A stretch of 64,000 nt of DNA, from contig NC_035439.2 in the NCBI RefSeq assembly GCF_002127325.2, forward strand, positions 144,027,816 to 144,091,815. The letters run 5' to 3'. Numbering within the stretch: position 1 is the first letter of the stretch; each line of letters opens with the position of its first letter. Both the position numbers and the translations under genes were made by a program. The notes below the pieces were generated by a model. The model searched no databases and was not told the DNA's origin. It worked only from the letters and a program-made list of their open reading frames with translations. Shown piece by piece: positions 33,511 through 45,100 of the stretch. Source of the stretch: Helianthus annuus (taxonomy: Eukaryota; Streptophyta; Magnoliopsida; Asterales; Asteraceae).

Positions 33511-34706
33511 TGTGACGAAGACTAAGAAAAACGGGGGACTTGGGATTTCTAAGTTAAGGGATGTAAATTTTGCCCTTCTGGCTAAATGGGCGTGGAGATT
33601 TAAGACTCAAAAGGGTAGCATTTGGCGTAAAGTGGTGGAGTTGGTTCATGGTGGGAGAGGTCGGTGGGTGTTCTTGCCTAATAATCGTGGATTCAAAGGT
33701 TGTTGGATTTCCATGGTCAAGGAGATGGAAAGACGGTCGTTAAAAAGGAAGGCGTTCGCCTCTTTTATAACGGCTAAGGTGGGTAACGGCTTGTCGGTTA
33801 ATTTTTGGTCCGACCTTTGGGTTGGATCGACAATTTTAAAACATCGGTGGCCTAATCTTTAAAAAATAGATCGAGATAAAGATTGTACGGTAGCGGAGCG
33901 GTTTATACAGGATAATGATGGGACGCGATTTTGTCCGAGGTGGAAACGGGGTTTGGTTTCGATCGCGGAGTTTTCAGAATTGCAAGATACTCAGTTTCTT
34001 TTATCTAATGTTGCTTTAACAGGTTCAAAGGATAAATGGTTATGGGGAGCGGATGTTAAAGATTCCTTCACAGTGGCGATGGTTAAACAATTATATAGAG
34101 AGGATAATGAGGTGGGCCGTGACCATAAAATGCGATGGGAGTCTTGGGTGCCGTCGACGGTGAATATCTTTGTTTGGAGAGCTGAAATGGATCGTATTCC
34201 AACTAAAGCGGCTTTGATTAGACGAAGGATAAACATTCAAGATGGTGCGTGTGCCTTGTGCGGTTTCGGAGAGGAAGACGTGATGCATCTTTTCACGGGG
34301 TGTAGTTTTGCTTTTGGAGTCTGGGATTCAGTTGGCCGTTGGTGTAATATTATGCCTATTATGGCTTTTGATTTTAAAGATTTGTTGGGCATTCACGAGC
34401 AGGTTTCCGGGTGCAAGTGGGCGAAAAAAGTGATTAGAGGTATCGTTATGATTTCTTGTTGGGTGTTATGGATAAAGCGGAATGATAAAGTTTTCCACGG
34501 CTCTTCTCCGAAGGTTGTTGATGCGGTTGCTTTAGTCAAATCTGGGTCTTTTTTGTGGTTAAAAAGTAGGTCTAAATTTTCCGACTTATTATGGAAAGAC
34601 CGGGTGCATAATCCTTTGTATATGATGTAAGTTGGTTGGTTGGCGGCCCTTGCTTCGAGGGCTTGCCTTGTTTGTTTTCTTAATAAAGTTCACTGTTAAA
34701 AAAAAA
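33511..34706 (+). mobile_element. 5'-truncated L1-type LINE in ALA3 intron
   Basis: The insert ends with AATAAAG and a run of about 10 A. It is flanked by ATTTAAGATTTC (33499-33510) and ATTTAAGATTCC (34707-34718), an 11-of-12 match. It encodes the C-terminal third of ORF2. Confidence 0.88.
33512..34630 (+). pseudogene. LINE reverse transcriptase C-terminus with zf-RVT domain
   Basis: One frame runs through the segment except for a TAA at 33860-33862. KTKKNGGLGISKLRDVNFAL and LLAKWAWRF are the conserved stretch after the polymerase domain. The zinc-binding domain follows as CALCGFGEEDVMHLFTGCSF, with C-x2-C and H-x-x-x-x-C spacing. The end, from KKVIRGIV to FLWLKSRS, matches the fragment at 6259-6501. 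The endonuclease and polymerase domains are missing through 5' truncation. Non-functional. Confidence 0.88.
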
Positions 34707-34876
34707 ATTTAAGATTCCTCCATTATGGCAATATAAATCAACACATAAATTCTTAAAAATTAATGATATTTTAAACTATAAATAATATAAAACACTGTGA
34801 TTATAATAAAATATATGAATGAAAAATCAACATAGTATCAATTATTTAGTATCTATTATTATATGATATTATACAT

Positions 34877-35289
34877 GGGTAGGGCTAGATAGAAAACCCT
34901 ATCTATATAAAAAACCCTAGAAAACCCAACCTCCCGACATTTTTTTTTTTGAAAAAAATAACACATGTAATATACATGTTTTTAAGAGTTTTGGGCCAAA
35001 AAAATCAAAAAAGCGCCGAAGGGATAATTTAAAAAAAAAAAAATTTCAGCAACTTTCAGCATTTTTGTCTAACACATGTTAGGCACTGAATTTTGTTTAT
35101 TTTTTAAAAAAAAATCCCTTCGGCGCTTTTTTGTTTTTTGTTTTGGCCCAAAACACTCTAAAACATGTATATTACATGTGTAATTTTTTTCAAAAAAAAA
35201 AAAATGTCGGGAGGTTGGGTAAAAATGGGGGGAGATTTGGGTTTTCAGAGTTTTCTAAGAATTTTAGGGTTTTTTGTCTAGCATTACCC
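34877..35289. mobile_element. Palindromic MITE in ALA3 intron
   Basis: Left end GGGTAGGGCTAGATAGAAAA and right end (inward GGGTAATGCTAGACAAAAAA) match at 16 of 20 positions. The arms extend through CCCAACCTCCCGACATTTTT and AAAAAGCGCCGAAGGGAT to near the centre at about 35080. The target duplication could not be fixed. The right end lies 12 bp from the Helitron start. Confidence 0.75.
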
Positions 35290-35483
35290 TATTATCTATT
35301 ATCTATATATATTAATAAGTTATATTTATATTTGTATTTATATTTATTTATTATTTATTAATTTATAACATTTGAGAAATAGTGTCTATTTTTTTTTGTT
35401 GTCCTTTGCTAATGGTTTTTTTTCTATTTTTTCTTTTGGTGAACTATAATATTATTTATTTTTATTATAAAACTTCGGATCTT

Positions 35484-36045
35484 AATGGTAATGGGTCGGG
35501 TTTGGGACGGGTTTAAGTAATCCCAAACCCAAACCCGATTAGATAAGCTTGTCCCAAACCCGTCGGGTTTTTAGCGGGTAAATACCCATTGGGTATCGGG
35601 TATACCCGCGGGTTTCGGGTAAACCCATTAATTTAAAAAGATTACTCATTTGGTATACTCATCTTAAAACTCATTGGGTATCTATCGGGTAACTACTAAC
35701 CGGTTACATTTTGTATTGTTATTATAAAAATATATATCAAATAACTACAATGTATACGGAATAGAATACCTACATGTGTAAAAAATGGATGTATCATATA
35801 TATACATATTAATAATATAAAAGAAATTATATCGGGTATACAATCGGGTAAACGGGTACACTTTATCGGGTAATTGGGTCGGGTAAACGGGTATATCACT
35901 AAATCCCAAACCCGTCCCAAACCCGCGAAAAAAATAAAAACTATTCCCAAACCCGTCCCAAACCCGATTAACCGACCCCAAACCCGTCCCAAATGTGTCG
36001 GGTTTCGGGTTTACCCATCGGGTTCGGGTTTGATTGCCATCCCTA
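35484..36045. mobile_element. hAT-like MITE rich in GGGT words
   Basis: The ends are diverged inverted repeats (TAATGGTAATGGGTCGGG on the left, inward TAGGGATGGCAATCAAAC on the right) with many CCCAAACCCG/CGGGTTTGGG words. No convincing 8-bp duplication remains, so it is an old copy. Confidence 0.55.
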
Positions 36046-36071
36046 GACTTATAACTTTCCCCATAGTTAAA

Positions 36072-38513
36072 GAGTTAAATGCCCGGATAGTCCCTGTGGT
36101 TTGGCCTTTTTTCACCTTTAGTCTTTAACTTTCTAAAATTACAGCAATAGTCCCCAACTTTTTCAATTTCGTTCCCGGATAGTCCCCAACTTTTTCAATT
36201 TCGTTCCCGGATAGTCCCTAGCGCAGATGGAGGTTAGTCTTTTCAATTAAGTGGGTGTGAAATGACTTAAATACCCCTACTATTAAAAATAAAAAAAATA
36301 AAATTAAAATAAATTAAACCAATCAATAATGAAAATTAAGTTAAAACTTTAAAATAATAAAAAAAAAAACTACCCACACCCCAAGTCGTCTTCGTCTTCT
36401 TCCCCTATCACCACCACAATCGCCGTCTACTACCTCCGGCAACCACCCTCCACTATCACCTTTTAGTTTCTCCTACAACTCACCTGTTACTTCACACTAC
36501 ACCCCCTATCTTTTTACAGAATCGCCATCCCCATCGTTATCAAGTTATCAAAGAACCACCATCACTACCATGTTCAAAGTAGCGCCACCGGCCTCCCCAT
36601 GTTCAAATCAAAATGGTCCGATTCAGCATCCCCATCGTCATTGATGTGTAATGATTTTCATATTTGTAATGATTCAGCATCCCCATCGCGTTGACCTGTG
36701 ACAATTTTCAAATGTACTACATAATGACTTTTGTTTTCCGATTTGATCTCAACGATGACCTGGCATCTGATCAGATGTCCGATTAGTTCTAGTTTCTTGG
36801 GTGGATTGATCAACAAATGGACTACGTTTGTTGCTAATTAACCGATTAGATTCAATGTGTTGGGCAAATGGGTATGAATTTGTAACAATCCACTTTATGT
36901 GGGTCTTACTTTGATTCATGGAGCTACTGCAAAAAGGTGCAGGTGGGTTTTTTGTTTTTTGATTTGTAGAATGTAGACCCAATAAAGAAGAAGAATGGGG
37001 AAGTTGAAGTGGTCGCCAGAATAATGGGGTAGCGACAATTCAGAGTGAAGGGTTGGGTACGGTGGTGAAAGTTGGATGGTGGTTAGAGGGGGTAATCTTG
37101 ACCCAAAGTCTTCCAAGTGGGTCAGTTTAGGTTGCTTTTAAAATTATATGGGTTGGTTTGGATAAGATGTTTTAACTAAATGGGTCACAATAGGTCACTT
37201 GAAATTCCATCTTGTTATTTTCGGGTCAAAGCGGGTTGACAACATTAAAGAAATGGGTCGATGTGGGTTAGTGTCTTAAAGAAACGGGGCAGGTTTCGGA
37301 TCGGAATGGGTTTCGAGCCGGCACAAGTATCCGCACGAGACGGGTTACGGCACGGAACGGATTTTGGATCGGAACGGGTTTAGTTTGAATTGAGTTACGG
37401 GCCGAGACGGGTTTTGACGCTAGCCGTTTCGACGCGAGCCGTTTCGATCTGAGCCGTTTCGACCCGAGCCGTTTCGACGCGAACCGTTTCGACCTGTACC
37501 GTTTCGACGCGAGTCGTTTCGACCTGTACCGTTTCGACGCATACCGTTTCGACCTGTACCGTTTCGACGCGTACCGTTTCAATCTGTATCATTAGGATAA
37601 CACTCTTCTTCTATAAACTTTTGACATACTGTTTCAACCTACAATTTCTTACAAGAATTATATTCTTAACAAGCAAAGAGTTTCTATAAACATAAAAGTT
37701 ACCAATTAACCCTCTCACGATTCTTAGACAACATTTTGAATCCTCGACCAGAATGTCATCATAATAGACACTATCTCGGAAGTAGAATCAACATCGTGAG
37801 AATATTTGTTGGATTTAATCAACATATTCTCTGCAGATGATGGATATAATAAAGTTTCATGAGCTTTGTTCTAATCATTGCAAGATGTGAACTTCGCAGT
37901 GAATTTATACTGGAAATTTCATCAGTGATGCAAAGATGATATTATGAAGAGCTGAAGATGGATTCACTTGATGTACAATCTCTCTTTTTTAAAAAAAAAA
38001 AAACATTTTTTAACCAAACCGACCCGACCCAACCTGAAACTCATTCTGACCCGAACCCGTTCTGACCCGAACCCGTTTTGACCCGAACCAAAACAACCCT
38101 TATTTTAATTGACCCGTTTCGACCCGAACCCGTCTTGACCCATGACCCGACCCGACCCAACCCGACCCGATCCGTTTGCCAGGTCTAATGGTGGTAGTGG
38201 TGAAAGGTGGAGATGGTGGTGGTGGTGAAGAATTAGGAAGAAGAGGTGTGTTTGGATTGAAGATGAATCTAAATATGAGAAAGAAGAGGTGTGTTTGGAT
38301 TGAAGGTGGTTATTGATTTAAAGTTTATTTTTTAATAGTAAGGGTATTTAGGTCATTTCACACCCACTTAACTGAAAAGACTAACCTACATCCGCGTTAG
38401 AGACTATCCGGGAACGAAATTGAAAAAGTTGGGGACTATAGCTTTAATTTTAGAAACTTAGAGACTAAAGGTGAAAAAGGCCAAACCACAGGGACTATCC
38501 GGGCATTTAACTC
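36072..38513. mobile_element. MULE nested in the Helitron
   Basis: The 2442-bp element starts GAGTTAAATGCCCGGATAGT and ends in its complement. It is flanked by a perfect 9-bp duplication ATAGTTAAA (36063-36071 and 38514-38522). Arms of about 220 bp are followed by a C-rich leader-like segment (36380-36600), GGGTC-rich DNA and a 15-bp minisatellite. No transposase was recognised; the interior may be captured sequence of unknown origin. Confidence 0.92.
37423..37587. repeat. Minisatellite, 11 x 15 bp
   Basis: Eleven exact-length units of the type RCCGTTTCGACGCGA alternate between CGACGCG and CGACCTG versions in the second half, which suggests a later 30-bp unit. It lies inside the MULE at 36072. 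The open frame on the minus strand here is a by-product of the 15-bp period. Confidence 0.93.
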
Positions 38514-39263
38514 ATAGTTAAATGAGTTTAGATTTTTATCAGTTTTTGTTTGGACTTTTTCCTTATATATGATCGTCGTTCGGTTGCTACTTAGCACGTT
38601 GTTTGGTCCTTCACTTTTTAACATGTATCGATATTGTATTGAGAAATAGTGCATATTTTGTCTTTTGAGGGTTTGTCCTTTGTGTTTATGTTTTTTTTCT
38701 TTTTGTTTTGGTGAACTTTAATGTTTTTCATTTTCTTCGTAGTTAATTGAGTTTAATTTTTTTTATTAGTTTTTGTTTTACGTTTTTTTCATGGATATGA
38801 TCGTTGTTTGGTCGCTACTTAGTACGGTGTTTAGTGGTCACATTTGATCCCTCAAGTTTTTTTTAGTCCTCGACTTTTTAATATGTGTCGGTATAAATTC
38901 GACTTTATCTACGTTTCACGTCACGTAAGCCGCTTTTTGTTAGAAATTCGTGTTTTAATATCATTTTGATCGTTGTTCGGTTACTACTCGGCTGGTAGCA
39001 CGGTTTTACATCATCTTCCTGCAACGCGGGGGCTAAAGACTAGTAATATAATAATGTCTTATATATTAATAGTTGATATATTTGATGTTTAACTTCAGGG
39101 GACCTATTTCACCATCTATGTACTAAAGAGCACTGCCTACTTGTATCTGCTAGCCATTCTTGTTCCCATTGTTGCCCTTTTGGGTGACTTTCTGTATCAA
39201 GGGTGAGCTTTTCTTTCTGTTGTATTTAACGGGGAGTTGGTTAATTTAACTTTAACGTATTAG

Positions 39264-39720
39264 TAGGGGTGCAAACGAGCTGAGCCGAGCCCGGGCTCGA
39301 CCAGGCTCGATCTCGGTTAACTTATGAGATCAAAACCGGGAAAAAACGTAAAATAAAGACACGTATTTCTTACGCCAGGCAACTCACATGACGTAAAATG
39401 TAGACGAAGTCGAATTTATGCCAACAACTTTATTGAAGTTTAGGGGTTGTATGACAACTTTATTGAAGTTTAGGAGTAGAAACATAAATTGGTTAAAGAA
39501 AAAATAGAATAATTAAACATTAATGGGTTTAAATAAAAGTTTACACTAAAGGACGAGATAGATTAAAAGATAAAATAACTACTAGTGCTCCTCTTAATGA
39601 AAACTAATATTACAATAAGGCTCAACGAGCCTGACGAGCTTCACATGTCAGGCTAGAGCTCGGGATCGATAAATAAATGTGCTTTATTTTAGGCTCAGGC
39701 TCGGCTCGTTTGCACCCGTA
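39264..39720. mobile_element. hAT element in ALA3 intron (GAGCTGAGCCGAGC family)
   Basis: Termini TAGGGGTGCAAACGAGC and, inward from the right, TACGGGTGCAAACGAGC are inverted repeats. The flanks CGTATTAG (39256-39263) and CGTATTAT (39721-39728) match at 7 of 8. 457 bp, non-coding. Confidence 0.88.
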
Positions 39721-39954
39721 CGTATTATATATTCTTATGTTCCCCTTAAAGTCAAAGGGAACAAGATGTAATATGAACGATTGGATGAAGATATGTAGGG
39801 TTGTAAACGAACCGAACGAACACGAACAAGGCTTTGTTCGTGTTCGTTTGTTAAGGAAATAAATGTGTTCACGAACGGTTCATGAACACTTACCGAACGA
39901 GATTTTATGTTCGTGTTTGTTCATTAAGAAAATGAGCGTGTTCACGAACACAAA

Positions 39955-42750
39955 TGTAACGTTCCCATTTTTATCATATAAGAATTACTGGTTTGGTTAA
40001 ATTTATTGACCACTAGTAACTAGTAACTAGTTTATTATTAATATAAATAGTCAACTCAAATAGTTTTAAACACTATTTTATATAATTGGTTGAAATATTA
40101 TACCAATTAATTGGCCTATGTATGGGTAACCTGTCTAATAAAAATAAAAGTATATAAAAAGTTATATTATTAAGACAGGTATATTACGGGTAGGTTAAAT
40201 GCTAGAAATATGAAGTTCCTAGACGGGCCTAGGAACCCTATAATAATAAAATTATAGAAATACATTGTATTTTGAACCTACTCTATTTTAATAAGACTGA
40301 GACCCAAATGTAGACAAAAATATTCTCGTTCTAAATACATATTTATTATTTTCTAGAAAACCATACTTTAAAAGTTATAAGCACCAAATAAGTAAAGCAG
40401 TTAAATTAATTATATATATAATAAAATATAAAAATAAACTTACATGTAAGTTTGTATACGTTTACTTTAAAGAAAGAAAATAAATAAAAAGAATTTTAGC
40501 TAACTTTTACATCATATAGGATATTTGTAGTATGCATATATTAAATTGTAGTATGCATATATTAATAGGTACGTGTCCTCAAAAGAAGTATACACTCTTA
40601 GAAAGTTGACATGTATCAAGTATTAGCATTAATTGAAAGATGGACGTGTATGATTGCTGTCAAAAGGAGGCCAAACTTCTTCTCCAAGAAACTTGTAAAT
40701 TCAATATAAATAGGCCACATATTTGTTCACTTGCGGCTGACATCCTTGCTTTCTATCATTTACATTTCTTTCTATTCATATACATATATTTGTTTTTTTT
40801 CCCTGTCTTATTTAGTAACTATACTAAAGCCCTGTCCTGTTTTAAGCATTGTAACTCCCGATCACCGCTACCCTTTTCGATCGATCTGAGTCCCATAACG
40901 CATGTCAAGGCTCTGCCCGACTAAGTTCGTTTGGATTCTATCTCGGAACTTCGAATTAGGGTACTATACTTAACACGAGTGCATTATATATTTTTTTATA
41001 TCTTAAAAATTATACCCAAAATTTATACCAGGAGTCCTTCTAGTTGAACCCTAAAGTTACACAGTGGGTCCATTCCTTTTTCTCACCATTTTATTCTCTT
41101 TTTGTGAGCTACCCAAAACTATTATTTATTATTTCTATTTTATTACCAAACTTTTATAAAAAGTCATGCCTATTATTATTTTACCCAATAGGGAACCATA
41201 ATTGAGACACTTAAGTAATCCTGCACAACTCCTTAAATTTTCGTAGCAATCAGAATCAGGATCAGGGCCCCTAAAATTCCGGGGGGGCAAAACCCTAGTT
41301 ACGATTATCTTCATAACTGATTATAAAATTCGAAAATTTAAAATCTGTCGACACAGCAAGCCTACATGCATGAAGGGCTACCCTATGAAAATAGGGTGGT
41401 CACTCGCGTAGCGCGACGCCTAAGGGGGTACCCCCTCGCGCTACGCGACGGTGTCAAATTTTCAGTATAAATAGCAGGGGTTGGGACTTGAATTTTGACA
41501 CTTGAACGAAGAAAATCGGAGTTACGTAGGTCGAGTTATAAGCAAAACAGTCCAACACACACACACAATTATCGAATCGCTGCCGCAGAACAGGGTAATT
41601 ACTCAATCGCTATTACGATTCATTCCGGGATCAATATATCCAAGGAATGCCTAAGTGCCGCCCACATTGGGCTATGCTTTATCGTTGTCGATAATTCGAT
41701 AATGAGCCGAAGCATTGTACTTTGTCGTTGTCGATAATTCGATATACGAGTTGAAGTACTATACTTTGTCGTTTGTCATTTTGATAAATGAGCTGAAGTA
41801 TTGCACTTGGACATTCATTGTAAAAATTAATCTCGGGGAATTATCGTAACTGCTGTATTGATCATTAACCTGGTTCTTGTAAAATTCGTTAAGATTTGAT
41901 TTAGGTTTTACACCAATACGTATTCCATTCTGTTAAACCACCAAAAAAAAATACTCCCAACTACACCCTTACAATCAAACAAACTATAAAATCATCAGAA
42001 GATCCAGAATAATAAAGGAATGTCTAATTATCGGAAGAAGTAGAATCAGGAAGTTTATTAACTCAATCCTGCATGCTGATTTGTGAGTTATTCTCTTTTT
42101 ATAAATTCTTTTATCACAGTTTGTGACTATTTACAATACTCCAAATTATTTTCAGAATTATAACTTACAGTGATTAAGTTTATGTGAATCACCAAATTAC
42201 AGCCGGTATGTGGGGTATTGTGCACATTAGTTGATAATCTTCACCATTGGGGCAGCCATTGGGTGATATGACCATAATCACAGATACCATTGGACGTATG
42301 GGCCAATGGATCGAGTGGTAAAGTACTGTGGGTAGTTGGTTGATATCAGAGACATTGTAAAAGATCTTACCACTGTGAATTATAATAAATGCGTCATTTT
42401 CCAGTAACTAGAATAATTCACTCAGTATTTCCCGCTGACAAAATCTTTTTAAAACGCGTTTCAGGTAATTACAATAGATTGGAGTAAGGATTGGATCCGA
42501 CACTGAAGGACTTCAAGAAGTGGCTTATTTTCAAATTAAGAAATACTGTTTTTATTTAAAAGCTACCTTTGTAAAACATGGAATTTATCCCATCTTTTTA
42601 AATAAAATCCGGTGTTTCTAAACTCTGATATTTTTCCTAACTCACGGTCCTGATGAAATTTCCGCTGCAATGTTTTTCAAAATAATCACCGGTACCACTG
42701 GACTGCTCACGGCACCGATTCCGGCCAGGGTGGGGTCGGGGGTCGTGACA
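39955..42750 (+). mobile_element. Solo LTR of a Ty3/Gypsy element
   Basis: The 2796-bp sequence runs from TGTAACGTTCCC to GGTCGTGACA. It is flanked by the 5-bp duplication ACAAA (39950-39954 and 42751-42755) and interrupts the hAT MITE exactly there. Its end (CTCAGTATTTCCCGCTGACA, AACGCGTTTCAGGTAA, GATGAAATTTCCGCTG) is related to the Tekay-like LTR in this window but clearly diverged. Recombination between two LTRs of a former full element is the usual origin. Confidence 0.92.
41404..41474 (+). promoter_or_regulatory. GC palindrome and TATA box of the solo LTR
   Basis: TCGCGTAGCGCGA (41404-41416) and TCGCGCTACGCGA (41436-41448) are perfect 13-bp inverted arms; the loop holds GGGGGTACCCCC. 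A TATA box TATAAATAG follows at 41466-41474. The order, GC palindrome then TATA, is as in the two other LTR families of the window. Confidence 0.7.
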
Positions 42751-43327
42751 ACAAATAAATTTGGTGAACGCAACGATGGATAAAGGTGGATGGCCCAAAG
42801 AGCAGCACTGGAACTTGAATCCCTTATTGTGGAACGGGGGTCGATCGTGTTCGTCAATGTAAATAATGAGAAAGGAAAGGGGAAAGATGCATAAACAAGG
42901 TGAAATAGGGTTTTCTAGTTTAATTGTTAGGGTAATAAATTAAATAAAAATTTAATAATATAAAACGTACATATAAAATACCTGAAAGTACAAAAATCTT
43001 TAATTGAAACACAAACAAACGAACATAAACGAATGTAGATGAATGAATGTTCACGAACACCTTATCGAACGTTCACGAACACAACTGAACGAACGAGACA
43101 TCTGTTCATGTTCGTTCATTTAACTAATCGAACAATATTTCTTGTTCATGTTCGTTCGTTTATTAAACGAACGAACACAAACAAACTTCCTGCCGAACGG
43201 TTCACGAACTGTTTGTTGAACGTTCAGTTCGTTTACAGCCCTAAAGATATGGTTAAATCCTGACTCTTGTAATTCAAAGAAACCTTCTAGAAGAGGAGGT
43301 TTTTTTTAGTTTCATTTTGATAGAAGT

Positions 43328-43545
43328 TTTTTTTTTTAACGGTCAATAAACTCAATCTCGAGCACTCTTGGGGCACCCACTGGACAAACGGAGTACTCTG
43401 AGAGTAACCCGAGTCCACCACCAATTCTGGGAAAAACCCGGTAACCCACCCGTCTGTAGGCACGACAGTGAAATTACCAGTAAAACCCGTTTGGCTCAAG
43501 GATCCAACCCAGACCACCAGTGCCTCAGTCTAGTCTAGTCTAGTC
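43328..43545 (-). mobile_element. 5'-truncated SINE in ALA3 intron
   Basis: On the minus strand it reads GGTTGGATCCTTGAGC, CGGGTTTTACTGG, CACTGTCGTGCC and ends GACCGTTAAAAAAAAAA. This matches the 3' two thirds of the SINE at 55179-55489. No target duplication was resolved. Confidence 0.7.
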
Positions 43546-43772
43546 TTCACCGTGTTAAAACCAAGGTTCTATTCATCGGAATAACCACTCCCTGTTCAAA
43601 CCTTTTACCCAAAAATGTCTTCCTCTTCATTTTCACTCTTATTTCTTGCATAGATTTGAAGGTAAATCTTCCTAATTTTGAATTTAGGTTTAGTTTTGGA
43701 TTTTAGTTCACAAAGAAGAATCGGAGAGGAGGTTAGAAGATCTAACTAACGGAAGTAGAAAGAAGTAGGGTG

Positions 43773-43904
43773 ATGGATGAGCGCACTAGATCATGGTGTG
43801 TTATAATGCGAGCTCTTATCTTGTGTGTTTCTGTCTTTTTCGTTTCCATTTTGCTTTCTGATCATGTGAAGTTGTTGCCATACTGCAGAGTACGTAATTC
43901 GTAA
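43773..43904 (+). CDS. Small ORF with one membrane segment, unrecognised
   Basis: An ATG-initiated frame of 43 residues carries a hydrophobic stretch ALILCVSVFFVSILLSDHV. A good splice donor (AGA|GTACGT) stands after codon 40, so it could be the first exon of a gene or a captured fragment. It lies in the second ALA3 intron. I know no family for it. Confidence 0.2.
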   Translation: MDERTRSWCVIMRALILCVSVFFVSILLSDHVKLLPYCRVRNS

Positions 43905-44139
43905 AGGCAAAACTCGGATATTTATTGTTTGTAAAGGAGATGCTGATTCACAGTCATTCAGCTAAGAGAGAATTAGTGACAGAACATACAGTTGAATGAT
44001 GTACATTAATTGCAGAGGATTCCATTAGAAGAAGCATGGTTTATAGAGATTTTCCAGTAATTATTTCGAGTGTTGACATGTAGACACCATATATAAGAAT
44101 GGATGTTAAGGGGTAAATGGGTCAATTTGAGACTTATAA

Positions 44140-44511
44140 GACCACCCGTAGTGGGGCGTGATTTTTAAAAATTTTTCAAAAAAAACGCCTTATAACGCCC
44201 TCGCCGCCATTACACAGGGCGTTACCGGGCGTTATTTTTCAAAAAAAAATGAATGTGGCGTGATTATTAAAACGCCATTTTGCAATTGTTGGAGCTTTGA
44301 CTTGTGTTGACCCACCAATGAGAAATCACTTTGTTTTTTTTTTTTATTTTTTATTTTTTTTATTTTTTGTTTAAGGATTGAAAGGGACATTATTTGGGCA
44401 TTATTCCCACTACGCCAATTTTGCAATAACGCCCCATGCTGACTGGGTTGCCACGTGTCGGATAATGCCCCATGGTGGGGGCATTATATTTCTTAACCAC
44501 TACACATGGTC
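44140..44511. mobile_element. PIF/Harbinger-type MITE in ALA3 intron
   Basis: The ends GACCACCCGTAGTGG and (inward) GACCATGTGTAGTGG match at 12 of 15. TAA duplications flank it (44137-44139 and 44512-44514). It contains many GGGCGTTA/TAACGCCC words. 372 bp, non-coding. Confidence 0.88.
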
Positions 44512-45100
44512 TAACTAACTAATTGTGTTTAGGGGATGGTCTTCATGTACATTTTTTTTACAGTTTAATAACCTTTGTGTCCCTTATGTATACATTTAAA
44601 CCTATAGGAAAAAGTTATTGTATAACGTCATCGTGTCTAAGGTTATTGTATCTTGATTCTCATTCCTTTATATATCATTATACCATTAATATACCCATCC
44701 ACCGGACAAGTATAGAACTAGTTGGGGTATGTTGGTTAAAAAGTCCTCAAATGTGTGACCTTAGTTTTGTTCCCATACTGATTCATATGTTGTTCTTTAA
44801 AAATGATTGTGCATGATTTCAGGGCTCAGAGATGGTTCTACCCATATGATTACCAAATTGTTCAGGAAATCCACAGACACGAGCCAGAGTCTATCGGTGC
44901 GGGATTACCAGAAGAGGAAAGGAGGTATGCCTTTGCCCTACTTCCAAGGGAAAAGTCAAAGCACACGGGTTTTGCCTTCGACTCACCCGGGTACGAGTGC
45001 GACACAGCAGGGCGTTAGTGCTCCACAGAAACCTTGGGATGTGATTCGACGAGCCAGCATGAAACCTAAGTCGAAATCACCTCGAACCAGTCGTCATTAG

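Larger units (their letters stand above)
35302..39043 (+). mobile_element. Helitron in ALA3 intron, with two nested elements
   Basis: The 5' end is TCTATATATATTAATAAG preceded by A. The 3' end is CTAG (39040-39043) followed by T, with the hairpin CCTGC-AAC-GCGGG at 39019-39031 about 8 nt inside. These are the Helitron hallmarks. The interior words GAGAAATAGTG and TTTTGGTGAAC occur on both sides of the nested elements. Nothing encodes Rep/helicase, so it is non-autonomous. It stops 55 bp before ALA3 exon B. Confidence 0.75.
39796..43243. mobile_element. hAT MITE split by a solo LTR
   Basis: Its parts are 39796-39949 and 42751-43243. Termini are TAGGGTTGTAAACGAACCGA and, inward from the right, TAGGGCTGTAAACGAACTGA. 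A perfect 8-bp duplication AAGATATG flanks the whole (39788-39795 and 43244-43251). The unsplit relative at 56576-57250 is collinear with the two parts. Confidence 0.93.
32470..45100 (+). pseudogene. ALA3: P4-ATPase (ALA3-like phospholipid flippase), last three exons, broken
   Basis: Three exons match the C-terminal membrane region and tail of plant aminophospholipid ATPase ALA3, which moves phospholipids to the cytosolic leaflet of Golgi-derived membranes. Exon A (about 32470-32722): SSTTGLTSAGKI, then FTCLVITVYLRLFMMCNTVT and SISVGGSILAWFIF. Exon B (39099-39202): [20 protein letters not shown] ending GDFLYQG. Exon C (44823-45100): [32 protein letters not shown], then in the next frame APQKPWDVIRRASM. 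Damage: about 4 nt missing after W at 32565, TGA at 32642-32644 where the family has TGG, and about 8 nt missing after GYE (44999) that makes the frame stop at 45018. Splice borders of B and C are still good. Introns of 6.4 and 5.6 kb are filled with transposons. Upstream exons are not in the window. Symbol by similarity only. Confidence 0.85.

Noticed and set aside
36749..37116. Minus-strand frames in the MULE at 36072
   Set aside because: No conserved domain; neither supports a transposase nor a recognisable captured gene.
37268..37592. Arg/Lys-rich minus-strand frames (SKRYRSKR-type repeats)
   Set aside because: By-product of the 15-bp minisatellite, whose length keeps every frame open.
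40640..40924. 94-codon frame inside the solo LTR
   Set aside because: It has no family resemblance and starts in non-coding LTR sequence.
44523..44816. 97-codon frame upstream of ALA3 exon C
   Set aside because: It lies in intron sequence and stops just before the exon; the exon itself is read in another frame.
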